A stretch of 64,000 bases of DNA from Micromonospora terminaliae (lineage in GTDB: Bacteria; Actinomycetota; Actinomycetes; Mycobacteriales; Micromonosporaceae), in assembly GCF_009671205.1 (NCBI RefSeq), contig NZ_CP045309.1:1054001-1118000 (forward strand), given 5' to 3'. The position numbers and the translations under genes are program-made. Below the pieces are notes generated by a model, which was given only the letters and a program-made list of their open reading frames with translations, searched no databases and had not been told where the DNA came from. Position 1 is the first letter of the stretch. Each line of letters starts with the position of its first letter. Below are positions 1 to 8,414 of the stretch, piece by piece.

Positions 1-906
1 GACTACGCCGACTTCTACGACTTCCTGTCCAAGGTGGACGCGGTCGCCTGCAACAAGAAGACCATCGAATCGCTGATCAAGGCGGGCGCCTTCGACTCGC
101 TGGGCCACAGCCGCAAGGGCCTGCTCGCCGTGCACGCCGACGCCATCGACGCGTATGCCGACGTCAAGCGCAAGGAGGCCGTCGGCCAGTACGACCTGTT
201 CGGCGCCGGCTTCGGCGACGTGGACACCGGCGGCAGCACCACGGTCATGCCGGTCATCGGCGAGGGGGAGTGGGACAAGCGGGACAAGCTCGCCTTCGAG
301 CGCGAGATGCTCGGCCTGTACGTGTCCGACCACCCGCTCTTCGGGCTGGAGCACGTGCTCGGCGCGGCGGCCGACACGACCATCACGGCGCTCTCCGAGG
401 AGGGCAGCGTGCCCGACGGCGCCGTGGTCACCCTGGCCGGCATCCTCTCCGGGGTGCAGCGCCGGGTCACCAAGCAGGGCCGGGCCTGGGCGTCGGCCAC
501 CCTGGAGGACCTGGCCGGCGGGGTGGAGACGCTGTTCTTCCCGAACACCTACGAGGTGATCGGGCAGTACATCGCCGAGGACGCCATCGTCGTGGTGAAG
601 GGCCGGGTGGACCGCCGCGACGACACGCCGCGGATCATGGCGATGGACATGCAGATGCCCGACATCAGCAGCAACCCGGCGAACAAGCCGGTCACCCTCA
701 CCATCCCGGTGCACCGCTGCACGCCGCCGCTGGTCGAGAAGCTCAAGGAGACGCTCGTGCTGCACCCGGGCGACACCGAGGTGCACGTCAAGCTGCTCAA
801 CGGCGGCAAGGTCACCACGCTGCGCCTGGGCCCGTTCCGGGTGGCGGCCACCACCGCGCTGATGGGCGACCTGAAGAGCGTCCTCGGCCCGGCCAACGTG
901 AGCTGA
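1..906 (+). CDS. dnaE: DNA polymerase III subunit alpha, C-terminal part (partial)
   Basis: The frame is open from base 1 and ends with TGA at 904-906, giving the last 301 residues of a replicative polymerase; the N-terminus lies outside the window. The visible part begins inside the helix-hairpin-helix region (NKKTIESLIKAGAFDSLG is a typical alpha-subunit motif). It continues through a conserved block (EREMLGLYVSDHPL, about residues 100-113) into an OB-fold segment (AGILSGVQRRVTKQGRAWA) and a C-terminal beta-rich tail. DnaE catalyses chromosomal DNA synthesis. The actinobacterial DnaE1 type is likely, since the hairpin and OB domains are complete and it sits among core genes. No frameshift is seen. 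Confidence 0.95.
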   Translation, partial: DYADFYDFLSKVDAVACNKKTIESLIKAGAFDSLGHSRKGLLAVHADAIDAYADVKRKEAVGQYDLFGAGFGDVDTGGSTTVMPVIGEGEWDKRDKLAFEREMLGLYVSDHPLFGLEHVLGAAADTTITALSEEGSVPDGAVVTLAGILSGVQRRVTKQGRAWASATLEDLAGGVETLFFPNTYEVIGQYIAEDAIVVVKGRVDRRDDTPRIMAMDMQMPDISSNPANKPVTLTIPVHRCTPPLVEKLKETLVLHPGDTEVHVKLLNGGKVTTLRLGPFRVAATTALMGDLKSVLGPANVS

Positions 907-983
907 CCGAGTAACGGAAGGCCGCGACCAGCGGATATAACGCAGAGTAAACTCCGACTTCACCTGGAAGCCCTAGGTTCGGC

Positions 984-1009
984 GGCGGCGCGCCACCCGG
1001 CGCGCCGCC
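984..1009 (+). terminator. Perfect 11-bp hairpin downstream of dnaE
   Basis: The arms GGCGGCGCGCC (984-994) and GGCGCGCCGCC (999-1009) are perfectly complementary around the loop ACCC. It could end dnaE transcription. It also sits only about 20 bases before the start of the small ORF at 1031 and so could act as a leader structure for it. There is no T-tract, which is common for actinobacterial terminators. Confidence 0.55.
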
Positions 1010-1030
1010 CGCAGAACCCAGGAGCCTCCC

Positions 1031-1135
1031 GTGAGTCAGGTACTCGTCGCCGTCGCCGTGAACGTCCTCAGCGCCGCGCTGATCGCGCTCGCCACCGCCA
1101 TCGTCCGTCGACTCCTGGCACCCGTCGCCGCCTGA
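1031..1135 (+). CDS. Small hydrophobic 34-residue protein (hypothetical)
   Basis: A GTG start at 1031 follows a good ribosome binding site (AGGAGCC just upstream) and runs 34 codons to TGA at 1133-1135. The product is one hydrophobic helix rich in Val, Ala and Leu, ending with two arginines and a short hydrophobic tail, so a single-pass membrane micro-protein is likely. No family is recognised. The third codon positions are G+C-rich like those of the neighbours, which favours real coding. The hairpin just upstream may control it. The alternative is a chance open frame. Confidence 0.45.
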   Translation: MSQVLVAVAVNVLSAALIALATAIVRRLLAPVAA

Positions 1136-1246
1136 CTCCGGCCGCCGCGCCCGGGCGCGCGCGTCGGTGATGGGGACCCGACCCGGTCGGCTGCGCCGGC
1201 TGCTGCGTCGCCGCGGCCCGGCACGCACGGCCCCTAGGATCGGCTC

Positions 1247-1624
1247 ATGATCGCTGGCCTGCAGTGCGTCGTGCTGGACTGCTCCCATCCGGCGGAACTC
1301 GCCGAGTTCTACCAGGCGCTCCTCGGCGGTGCCGTCAACCAGCGGGATCGGCGATGGGCGCTCAGCGACGACTGGGCGACGTTGCATACGTCGTCCGGTC
1401 TCGTCCTGGCCTTTCAACGCGCGGTGGACTACCAGCCGCCGCGGTGGCCCGACCCGACCCGGCCCCAGCAGTTCCACCTGGACTTCGGCGTCGCGGACCT
1501 GGACCGTGCCCAGGAACAGGTGCTGGCCCTGGGAGCAACGGTCTTGGACGATCGAGCGGGTGGACAAGTCTGGCGCATCTATGCCGACCCCGCCGGGCAT
1601 CCGTTCTGCCTTGTCCGCCACTGA
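1247..1624 (+). CDS. VOC superfamily (glyoxalase-like) protein
   Basis: The product is 125 residues, the size of a single vicinal-oxygen-chelate domain made of two beta-alpha-beta-beta-beta modules. The sequence LQCVVLDCSHPAELAEFY is a typical first strand and helix. The segment FHLDFGVADLDRAQEQVLALGA starts the second module, and YADPAGHPFCLVRH is the usual C-terminal strand of the Glyoxalase_6 subgroup. Substrate is unknown; members include fosfomycin/bleomycin resistance-like proteins and uncharacterised lyases. The ATG at 1247 is the first in frame. It stands alone, with the NIPSNAP gene convergent to it. Confidence 0.85.
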   Translation: MIAGLQCVVLDCSHPAELAEFYQALLGGAVNQRDRRWALSDDWATLHTSSGLVLAFQRAVDYQPPRWPDPTRPQQFHLDFGVADLDRAQEQVLALGATVLDDRAGGQVWRIYADPAGHPFCLVRH

Positions 1625-1649
1625 CCGGACGCGGCCTGCTACGGGCGGC

Positions 1650-1991
1650 TCAGAGCCGGTGGCCGCCGAGGACGTCCGCGGCGGCGTCGGAGGTCTCCAG
1701 CACCACGGTGTGGTAGCTCTCGATGCGCGACAGGATCGCGTCGCGGGGGCCGTCGTGCCAGGCGTCGCTGCCGTAGAAGGCCTCCTCCTGCGCGTCCCGC
1801 ACCGCCAGGGAGGGGAAGCCCCGGATCAGGTACGCCTCCTCGTGGCCGTCCTCACGGACCAGGGACGCCCCGGCGGCCACCACCCGGATGCCGAAGCGGC
1901 CGAGCAGCGGCGCGGCCTCCTCCCGCATGACCCGGACGAACTCGTCGATCGTGCCGGGCTTCAGGCGGTAGGTTCGGATCTCGAGAATCAT
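1650..1991 (-). CDS. NIPSNAP family protein
   Basis: This 113-residue protein begins MILEIRTYRLKPGT, the signature opening of NIPSNAP/dimeric alpha-beta barrel proteins (EIRTYRLKPG). It continues with YLIRGFPSLAVRDAQEEAFYGSDAWHDGPR, the usual W/H-containing middle of the family. Such proteins form ferredoxin-like dimers of mostly unknown function. The start codon ATG is preceded by GGAGGTCG, a clear ribosome binding site. It is convergent with the VOC gene and shares no operon with the two-component genes. Confidence 0.85.
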   Translation of the reverse strand: MILEIRTYRLKPGTIDEFVRVMREEAAPLLGRFGIRVVAAGASLVREDGHEEAYLIRGFPSLAVRDAQEEAFYGSDAWHDGPRDAILSRIESYHTVVLETSDAAADVLGGHRL

Positions 1992-2055
1992 CGACGACCT
2001 CCGGAGCGGCTGCGAGCCTGACGCTAGCCGTCCCGCACGACGTGGGCCACCCGCC

Positions 2056-2736
2056 TCAGACCGGCCGGTACTCGACCTCGGGGCGGCCGGGGGTGCCGTA
2101 GCGGGGCGCCCGGACGACGCGGTCGGCGGACACCAGGTACTCCAGGTAGCGCCGGGCGGTCACCCGGGAGATCCCGGTACGGTGGCCGACCTCGGTGGCG
2201 GAGAGCCCGCCGTCGCCGAGGGCGGCCAGCACGGTGTGCAGGGTCTGCTCGTCGAGGCCCTTGGGCAGGGTGTGCCGGTCCGCGCCGCGCAGGGTGGCGA
2301 ACATCCGGTCCACCTCGTGCTGGGCGGCCACCTCGCCGTCGGCCAGGGCCTGCCGCCGGTATTCCGCGTAGCGCTCCAGCTTGTCGCGGAAGGCCGCGAA
2401 GGTGAACGGCTTGAGCAGGTAGTGGGTCACCCCGAGGGACACCGCGGTGCGGACGACCGCGAGGTCCCGCGCCGAGGTCACCGCGAGCACGTCCACGTCG
2501 CTGCCCGCCGCCCGCAGAGCCCGGCACACGTCGAGGCCGTGCAGGTCGGGCAGCCGGAAGTCGAGCAGGACCAGGTCGACGTCCGCGCCGCCGCGGCGGC
2601 GCAGCGCGGCCATCGCGTCCCGCGCCGTGTGCACCACGCCGACCACCACGAAGCCGGGCACCCGCTCGGTGTACGCCTTGTGCGCCTCGGCCAGCAGAGG
2701 CTCGTCCTCCACCACGAGCACCCGGACGTCGTTCAC
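2056..2736 (-). CDS. Response regulator, CitB/DpiA (DcuR) type
   Basis: This 226-residue regulator starts at GTG (2736), which overlaps the kinase stop by four bases (GTGA). The receiver domain occupies about residues 1-120. The acidic pocket is at E10/D11/E12, the phospho-acceptor Asp is about residue 59 (LVLLDFRLPDLHG), the switch Thr about 87 and the Lys about 109 (LLKPF). The C-terminal part carries a winged or helix-turn-helix reader (LSATEVGHRTGISRVTARRYL) as in the CitB family. It very likely answers the adjacent CitA-type kinase and controls the divergent dicarboxylate transporter. A longer open frame extends upstream but is only a shadow of the kinase gene. Confidence 0.92.
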   Translation of the reverse strand: MNDVRVLVVEDEPLLAEAHKAYTERVPGFVVVGVVHTARDAMAALRRRGGADVDLVLLDFRLPDLHGLDVCRALRAAGSDVDVLAVTSARDLAVVRTAVSLGVTHYLLKPFTFAAFRDKLERYAEYRRQALADGEVAAQHEVDRMFATLRGADRHTLPKGLDEQTLHTVLAALGDGGLSATEVGHRTGISRVTARRYLEYLVSADRVVRAPRYGTPGRPEVEYRPV

Positions 2737-4319
2737 CGGGCCGCCCCCGCCACCGGCAGCCGGACGGTGAACACGGTCTCCCCGTCGTCGGTGCGGACGA
2801 CCTCCGCCGTTCCGCCGTGGCGGCGGACCACCTGCCCGACCAGCGCCAGGCCGAGCCCCCGGCCGGCGCTCTTGGTGGACCAGCCGCGCCGGAACGCGTC
2901 CGCCACCCGGTCCGGGTCCAGCCCGGGGCCGCTGTCGCCGACGCGGACCACCAGCTCGGCGTCGGCCGTACCGACGAAGATCCGCACGCGGCGCGGCGGC
3001 GGGGTGCCGGCGACCGCCTCCAGGGCGTTGTCGACCAGGTTGCCGACCACGGTGAGCAGGTCGGTCGTGGGCAGCGGGCTGTCGTCGAGCCGGCAGTCCG
3101 GGTCGATCACCAGGTCCACGCCGCGCTCGCCGGCCCGGGCCGACTTGCCGAGCAGCAGGGCGGCCAGCGCCGGTTCGGTCACCGCCCCGACCACCTGGTC
3201 GGTGAGCTGCTGGGCGAGCGCCAGGTCGCGGGTGGCCAGCCGGACGGCCTCGTCGGTGCGGCCCAGCTCCACGAGGGTGAGCACGGTGTGCAGCCGGTTC
3301 GCCGACTCGTGGGTCTGCGCCTGCAGCGCCTCGGTGAGGGCCCGCACCGAGTCCAGCTCGCTGGCGAGGTTGCGCAGCTCGGTCTGGTCGCGCAGGGTCA
3401 GCACGGTGCCGAGCACGGCGCCCTCGAACCGGGTGGTCCGCTGGTTGGCCACCAGCACCCGGTCGCCGGCCAGGACCGGCTCGTCGTGCGCGTCCCGGCC
3501 CGAGTCGAGCAGCTCGGCCACCGCCGGGGGCAGGTCGATCCCGGTGACCGGCCGGTCGGTCACGGCCGCGTCGTCGGCCAGCCCGAGCAGCCGCCGGCCC
3601 TCGTCGTTGACCAGCGCGACCCGGCGGTCCCGGGTGAGCACCAGCAACCCCTCCCGGACGGAGTGCAGGACCGCGTCGTAGTACTCGTACATCCGGGTCA
3701 TCTGGCTCGGCCCGAGGCCGTGGGTCTGCCGGCGGAGCCGGCGGCTGAGCAGCCAGGACCCGGTCGCCGCGAGGGCCAGGGCGGGCGCGGCGGCGCCGAG
3801 CAGTACCGGCACCTGGGCGAGCAGCTTCCGGTTGATCGCCTTGGTCGTGATGCCCACCGACACCAGCCCGATGAGCCGGTGCTCGCCGTCGTACACGGGG
3901 ACGACCGCGCGCACCGACTCGCCGAGCGTGCCGACGTTGGTGACCGTGAAGGGGTCGCCCGCGAGCGCCGGGCCGATGTCGCCGATGAACGGCTGCCCGA
4001 TGAGCTTCGGGTTCGGGTGCGAGTAGCGGGTCCGGTCCGGTGCCATCACCACCACGAAGTCCGTTCCGGTGGCGACCCGGGTGGCCTCCGCGTACGGCTG
4101 GAGGGTGGCCGACGGGTCGGCGCCGGTGAGGGCCGCGTGGACGTTGGGGGAGCCGGCCACGGCCTGCGCCACGGCCAGCACCTCGTCCTCGGCGGCCTGG
4201 TGGGAGTCGCTGCGGGCCAGCCAGACGGCGCCCGCCGCCCCGGCCAGCACGAGCAGCGTCACCACCACCGCCTGGAGGGCGAAGAGCTGCCCCGCGATGC
4301 TCCACTGCCGTCGGGCCAC
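2733..4319 (-). CDS. Sensor histidine kinase, CitA/DcuS/DctB type
   Basis: The product has 528 residues from GTG at 4319, chosen because GGAGGGGAAC lies directly before it; the open frame extends 51 codons further without family-like sequence. Order of parts: TM1 (about 10-35), an extracytoplasmic Cache/PAS sensor (about 40-165) with the CitA-family mark RYSHPNP (98-104), TM2, then a cytoplasmic PAS domain (SVREGLLVLTRDRRVALVND). The dimerisation helix follows with its histidine in ALQAQTHESANRLHT. The ATPase domain has the N box (NLVDNALEAV), G1 (GDSGPGLD) and G2 (GRGLGLALV). It probably senses C4-dicarboxylates or citrate, as its neighbour is a dicarboxylate symporter. Confidence 0.92.
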   Translation of the reverse strand: MARRQWSIAGQLFALQAVVVTLLVLAGAAGAVWLARSDSHQAAEDEVLAVAQAVAGSPNVHAALTGADPSATLQPYAEATRVATGTDFVVVMAPDRTRYSHPNPKLIGQPFIGDIGPALAGDPFTVTNVGTLGESVRAVVPVYDGEHRLIGLVSVGITTKAINRKLLAQVPVLLGAAAPALALAATGSWLLSRRLRRQTHGLGPSQMTRMYEYYDAVLHSVREGLLVLTRDRRVALVNDEGRRLLGLADDAAVTDRPVTGIDLPPAVAELLDSGRDAHDEPVLAGDRVLVANQRTTRFEGAVLGTVLTLRDQTELRNLASELDSVRALTEALQAQTHESANRLHTVLTLVELGRTDEAVRLATRDLALAQQLTDQVVGAVTEPALAALLLGKSARAGERGVDLVIDPDCRLDDSPLPTTDLLTVVGNLVDNALEAVAGTPPPRRVRIFVGTADAELVVRVGDSGPGLDPDRVADAFRRGWSTKSAGRGLGLALVGQVVRRHGGTAEVVRTDDGETVFTVRLPVAGAAR

Positions 4320-4447
4320 GTTCCCCTCCTCCCCACCGCCGGTCGCCGGCAAGTCTGGCGCACCGGGCCGGTGCCGTTTCGGCCGTGCGCTGCGCGGATG
4401 AACAGAATGAACGCAAGCGTGCCCGGTGGTGAGATGGGCCTCACATT

Positions 4448-5836
4448 GTGGGCATGGACACCACCACCACATCCACCCCCGCCCGGCCCGCCCGCCGGGA
4501 CCGGACCCGATACCTCTACCTGGCGGTCATCGTGGCCGTCGTCGCCGGCATCGTGGTCGGCCTCGCCGCGCCCGAGGTCGGCAAGGAGTTGAAGCCGCTC
4601 GGCACCGGCTTCGTCAACCTGATCAAGATGATGATCAGCCCGGTCATCTTCTGCACGATCGTCCTGGGCGTCGGGTCCGTCCGGCAGGCCGCTCGGGTCG
4701 GCAAGGTCGGCGGCCTCGCGCTCGGCTACTTCCTGCTCATGTCGACGGTGGCGCTCGCCATCGGCCTGGTGGTCGGCAACATCATCCACCCCGGCTCGGG
4801 TCTGAACCTCGGCCCGGAGGTGGCCGACGCGGGCAAGTCCGCCGCCGGCGGCGAGAGCGGCGACACCGTCGAGTTCCTGCTCGGCGTCATCCCCACCTCG
4901 CTGTTCTCCGCGCTGACCGAGGGCTCGGTGCTCCAGACGCTGCTCGTCGCCCTGCTGGTCGGCTTCGCCGTGCAGGCCATGGGCCGGCGCGGCGAGCCGG
5001 TGCTGCGGGCCGTGGAGGTCATCCAGCGCCTGGTCTTCAAGGTGCTCGCGATGATCATGTGGGTGGCCCCGATCGGCGCGTTCGGCGCGATCGCCGCAGT
5101 GGTGGGCGCGACCGGCGTCGACGCGCTGACCAGCCTGGCCCAGATCATGCTCGGCTTCTACGCCACCTGCCTGATCTTCGTGATCGTGGTGCTCGGCGCG
5201 CTGCTGCGGCTGGTCTCGGGTGTCTCGATCTTCGGCCTGCTGCGCTACCTGGGCCGGGAGTTCCTGCTGATCCTGTCCACCTCGTCGTCGGAGTCGGCGC
5301 TGCCCCGCCTGATCGCCAAGATGGAGCACTTCGGCGTCAGCAAGCCGGTGGTCGGCATCACCGTCCCCACCGGCTACTCCTTCAACCTCGACGGCACGGC
5401 CATCTACCTGACGATGGCCGCGCTGTTCATCGCCGACGCGCTCGGCAAGCCGATGGCGGTCGGCGAGCAGATCGGCCTGCTGGCCTTCATGATCATCGCC
5501 TCGAAGGGCGCCGCCGGAGTCACCGGCGCGGGCCTGGCCACCCTGGCCGGCGGCCTCCAGTCGCACCGGCCGGACCTGGTCGACGGGGTCGGTCTGATCG
5601 TCGGCATCGACCGCTTCATGTCCGAGGCCCGGGCACTGACCAACTTCGCCGGCAACGCGGTGGCCACCGTGCTGGTCGGCACCTGGACCGGCGAGTTCGA
5701 CCGGGCCCAGGCCCAGGCGGTGCTCAGCGGGCAGCGCCCGTTCGACGAGACGACCATGCTCGACGACGACGAGCCGGACGACGACGGCGCCGAGCCGGCC
5801 GGGCGTCCGGGCGCCCTGGCCGACGCGCCGGCCTGA
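4448..5836 (+). CDS. dctA: Dicarboxylate:cation symporter (DAACS family)
   Basis: This 462-residue membrane protein has eight or more hydrophobic segments and the family hallmarks. These are the serine-rich re-entrant loop (LSTSSSESALPRL, about 277-289), the substrate motif SFNLDGTAIY and the second loop MIIASKGAAGVTGAG. DctA-type carriers import succinate, fumarate and malate with protons or sodium. It is divergent from the CitA/CitB-like pair, which likely activates it. The start is uncertain: GTG at 4448 or ATG at 4454, neither with an ideal ribosome binding site. The tail is rich in Asp and Glu. Glutamate or aspartate transport is a possible alternative. Confidence 0.9.
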   Translation: MGMDTTTTSTPARPARRDRTRYLYLAVIVAVVAGIVVGLAAPEVGKELKPLGTGFVNLIKMMISPVIFCTIVLGVGSVRQAARVGKVGGLALGYFLLMSTVALAIGLVVGNIIHPGSGLNLGPEVADAGKSAAGGESGDTVEFLLGVIPTSLFSALTEGSVLQTLLVALLVGFAVQAMGRRGEPVLRAVEVIQRLVFKVLAMIMWVAPIGAFGAIAAVVGATGVDALTSLAQIMLGFYATCLIFVIVVLGALLRLVSGVSIFGLLRYLGREFLLILSTSSSESALPRLIAKMEHFGVSKPVVGITVPTGYSFNLDGTAIYLTMAALFIADALGKPMAVGEQIGLLAFMIIASKGAAGVTGAGLATLAGGLQSHRPDLVDGVGLIVGIDRFMSEARALTNFAGNAVATVLVGTWTGEFDRAQAQAVLSGQRPFDETTMLDDDEPDDDGAEPAGRPGALADAPA

Positions 5837-5849
5837 GCCGACCGCCCAC

Positions 5850-5880
5850 CCGGCCCGCCGGACCCCGTCCGGCGGGCCGG
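5850..5880 (+). terminator. Terminator hairpin after dctA
   Basis: A 14-bp perfect stem (5850-5863 with 5867-5880) around the loop CCC begins 13 bases after the dctA stop. It separates dctA from the aminotransferase-like gene at 5947. No T-run follows. Confidence 0.75.
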
Positions 5881-5946
5881 CCGGTGGGACCACGAGGCGG
5901 GAATTGGCCGTCCCGTCGCCCGGCCACGATCACTAGCGTCGGCGGC

Positions 5947-6984
5947 ATGGATCTGGAGCAGGCGCAGAAGCTGTGGCAGCCGGACCCCGGCTGGCTGAAC
6001 ACCGCCACCTACGGGCTGCCGCCCGACCCGGCCTGGACGGCGCTGCAGGACGTGCAGGCCGACTGGCGGGCCGGGCGGGTCTCCTTCGAGGGCTGGGGCG
6101 AGTCGGTGGGCCGGTCCCGCTCTGCCCTCGCCCGCCTGTTCGGGGTGGACCCGGCGGACGTGGCGATCGGCAGCACGGCCTCGCAACTGCTCGCCCCGGT
6201 GGCCGCGGCCCTGCCGGCCGGCGCGACGGTGGTCGTCCCCGAGGAGGAGTTCACGTCCAACCTCTTTCCCTGGCTCGTCCAGGAGGAGCGGGGCGTGCGG
6301 GTCCGGACCGTCCCGCTCGCCGGCCTGGTCGACGCGATCGACGGCGGCACCGACCTCGTCGCGTTCAGCCTCGTGCAGTCCTCGGACGGCACCGTCGCCC
6401 CGTACGAGACGATCGTCGCGGCGGCCCGCGCGCACGGCGCCCTCGTCGCGGTCGACGCCACCCAGGCCGCCGGCTGGCTGCCCTTCGACGCCGGACTGGC
6501 CGACGTGGTCGCGGTGGCGGCGTACAAGTGGCTCATGGCCCCGCGCGGCGCGGCCTTCGCGTACCTGGCCCCCGCGCTGCGCGAGCGGCTGCGGCCGGAC
6601 GCGGCCGGCTGGTACGCGGGCCGGGACCCGCAGTCGTCCTACTACGGCCCGCCGCTGCGCCTGGCCGACGACGCCCGGCGCTTCGACATCTCGCCGGCCT
6701 GGTTCAGCTACGTCGGCGCGGCCCCGGCACTCGAACTGCTCGCCGAGATCGGGCTGCCCGCCGTGCACGCCCACGACGTGGCGCTGGCCAATCGGTTCCT
6801 CACCGGGCTGGGCCGCGCGCCCGGCGACAGCGCGATCGTCGTCGTCGAGGTGCCGGACGCGCAGGAGAAGCTGGCCCGGGCCGGGGTGCGGGCGGCCGTC
6901 CGCGCCGGGCGGGTCCGGGCCGCGTTCCACCTCTACACCACCGAGGACGACGTCGACCTGGCCCTGACGGCGCTCAGCGGCTGA
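5947..6984 (+). CDS. Class V aminotransferase-fold PLP-dependent enzyme
   Basis: The 345-residue product has the fold-type I layout of the cysteine desulfurase/isopenicillin epimerase group. It opens with LNTATYGLPP, then has GSTASQLLAPVAAALPAG (PLP phosphate region), VAVDATQAAGWLPFD (ring-stacking Asp) and AAYKWLMAPRG, whose Lys is the expected Schiff-base residue. The C-terminal half includes RFDISPAWFSYVGAAPAL, typical of the family. The reaction is unknown; desulfurase, selenocysteine lyase or epimerase-like chemistry are options. The ATG at 5947 follows the dctA terminator, so it is its own unit. Confidence 0.85.
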   Translation: MDLEQAQKLWQPDPGWLNTATYGLPPDPAWTALQDVQADWRAGRVSFEGWGESVGRSRSALARLFGVDPADVAIGSTASQLLAPVAAALPAGATVVVPEEEFTSNLFPWLVQEERGVRVRTVPLAGLVDAIDGGTDLVAFSLVQSSDGTVAPYETIVAAARAHGALVAVDATQAAGWLPFDAGLADVVAVAAYKWLMAPRGAAFAYLAPALRERLRPDAAGWYAGRDPQSSYYGPPLRLADDARRFDISPAWFSYVGAAPALELLAEIGLPAVHAHDVALANRFLTGLGRAPGDSAIVVVEVPDAQEKLARAGVRAAVRAGRVRAAFHLYTTEDDVDLALTALSG

Positions 6985-6990
6985 GGCCGG

Positions 6991-7027
6991 GGGTGGCTCC
7001 CGCCCCGGGACCGGGCGGGAGCCACCC
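6991..7027. terminator. Bidirectional terminator hairpin
   Basis: A perfect 15-bp inverted repeat (6991-7005 with 7013-7027) with a 7-base loop lies between the convergent ends of the aminotransferase-fold gene (stop 6984) and the acyl-CoA dehydrogenase gene (stop 7034). It can serve both transcripts. Confidence 0.8.
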
Positions 7028-7033
7028 GCCGCC

Positions 7034-8206
7034 TCAGGCCAGGTGGCCGCCGATCTTCGTGTAGCCACGCAGCAGGTCGCGCGAGATGATGAGCCGCTGC
7101 ATCTCGTCGGTGCCCTCGAAGATCCGGTACAGCCGGACCTGCCGGTACCAGCGCTCGATCGGCAGTTCCCGGGTGTAGCCCATGCCGCCGTGGATCTGGA
7201 GCACCCGGTCGACCACCCGGTTGACCATGCCGGCGCCGTAGAGCTTGCCCATCGACGAGGCGTGCCGCGGATCCAGGCCCTGGTCGACGGTCCAGGCCGA
7301 CTTCAGCACCAGCCAGCGGGCCGCCTCCAGTTCGGTCTCCGAGTCGGCGATCATCCACTGGATCGCCTGGTTGGTGCCGATCTTCGCGCCGAAGGTCTCC
7401 CGGGTGTTGGCGTGGTCGATGGCCATCTGCAGGGCCCGTTCGGCGATGCCGATGGCGTGCGAGGGGATCGTGTAGCGGCCCTTTCCGATCCACTCCATGC
7501 CCAGCGTGAAGCCCTGCCCGATCTCGCCGAGGATGTTGCGGTGCGGCACGCGGACGCCGTCGAAGATCAGCGACGCCGGGCCGCCCTCGCCCATGGTCTG
7601 GATGAACTCCGACCGCCAGCCCATCGCCCGGTCCACCAGGAACGCGGTCGCGCCGCCGTTGCGGGCGCCCTTCTCCGGGTCGGTCACCGCCACCACGATG
7701 GCGAAGTCGGCGTCGTTGCCGTTGGTGATGAACGTCTTCTCGCCGTCGAGGACCCAGTCGTCGCCGTCGCGGCGGGCGCGCAGCTTGATGTTCGCGGCGT
7801 CCGAGCCGGCGCCCGGCTCCGTGATCGCGAAGCAGGAGATCCGTTCCCCCTCGATGGTGGGGACGAGGAACTCCCGCTTCTGCGCCTCGCTGGCGTGGAA
7901 CAGGATGTTGTCCGCTTCGCCGCCGAAGCGGAACGGCACGAAGGTGCGGCCCAGCTCGGTCCAGATCAGCGACTGGAGCACGGCGGGCAGGTCCATCCCG
8001 CCGTACTCCTCGGGGGTGGCCAGGCCCCAGAAGCCGAACTTCTTCGCCTTGAGCTGCAACTCGCGCAGCTCGGAACGGTCCAGGCCGGGCTGGTGGGCGC
8101 GCTCGCGGCGCAGCACCTCCTGCTCCAGCGGCTGCACCTCGCGGGTGACGAAGGCGCGCACGGTGTCCCGGACGGCCCGTTCCTCGTCGGACAGTGCGAA
8201 GTCCAC
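7034..8206 (-). CDS. Acyl-CoA dehydrogenase family protein
   Basis: The 390-residue flavoenzyme has the three ACAD domains: helical N-terminus (MDFALSDEERAVRDTVRAF), central beta domain (CFAITEPGAGSD and the FITNG motif) and C-terminal helical domain. The catalytic base is the Glu of YRIFEGTDEMQ (about residue 364), and IHGGMGYTRE is the usual FAD/dimer motif. It oxidises an acyl-CoA to the enoyl-CoA, passing electrons to ETF. Chain-length preference cannot be read. It is divergent from a TetR gene, and a 19-bp operator-like site (8259-8277) lies in the shared promoter region, repeated before the aldehyde dehydrogenase gene. Confidence 0.93.
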   Translation of the reverse strand: MDFALSDEERAVRDTVRAFVTREVQPLEQEVLRRERAHQPGLDRSELRELQLKAKKFGFWGLATPEEYGGMDLPAVLQSLIWTELGRTFVPFRFGGEADNILFHASEAQKREFLVPTIEGERISCFAITEPGAGSDAANIKLRARRDGDDWVLDGEKTFITNGNDADFAIVVAVTDPEKGARNGGATAFLVDRAMGWRSEFIQTMGEGGPASLIFDGVRVPHRNILGEIGQGFTLGMEWIGKGRYTIPSHAIGIAERALQMAIDHANTRETFGAKIGTNQAIQWMIADSETELEAARWLVLKSAWTVDQGLDPRHASSMGKLYGAGMVNRVVDRVLQIHGGMGYTRELPIERWYRQVRLYRIFEGTDEMQRLIISRDLLRGYTKIGGHLA

Positions 8207-8258
8207 GTTGCTCCCTCGGTCGGCGTGGCGACCGTCGCGGACGGCGGCGGTCGCTCTT

Positions 8259-8277
8259 AAACTAGCGGTGTAAGTTT
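8259..8277. promoter_or_regulatory. Operator-like site A for the TetR at 8415
   Basis: The sequence AAACTAGCGGTGTAAGTTT, read on the minus strand, matches 16 of 19 positions with AAACTCCCACTGCTAGTTT at 9089-9107. It is an imperfect palindrome with AAACT and AGTTT ends, lies in the divergent region between acyl-CoA dehydrogenase and tetR, and is AT-rich against a very G+C-rich background. It probably binds the TetR product. Confidence 0.6.
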
Positions 8278-8414
8278 TAATCCGTCCAGACCCTTCCGCC
8301 GGCCGTCGCGGTGAGGTTCGGCGGCCCCGCCCCGGTTAGGGTGCGTGCGCAGGTGTTCCAACGGGGAGGCGGCGTGGCGGTATTCGACCGGCGAGGGGCG
8401 CACGGCGGCCCGGC

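Larger units (their letters stand above)
907..1246. other. Intergenic region after dnaE with hairpin and micro-ORF
   Basis: This 340-base stretch contains a possible -10 hexamer TATAAC at 936-941, a very strong hairpin at 984-1009, and a 34-codon ORF at 1031-1135 (both listed separately). The remaining 110 bases before the VOC gene at 1247 show no other coding or structural signal that I can support. Confidence 0.6.

Noticed and set aside
2056..4416. Fused 786-codon regulator protein
   Set aside because: The first 560 codons are a shadow of the kinase gene; the real response regulator begins at GTG 2736.
4426..6984. Single 852-codon frame running through dctA and the aminotransferase gene
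   Set aside because: Only the part from 5947 encodes a recognisable enzyme; the first 500 codons are a shadow of dctA in another frame.
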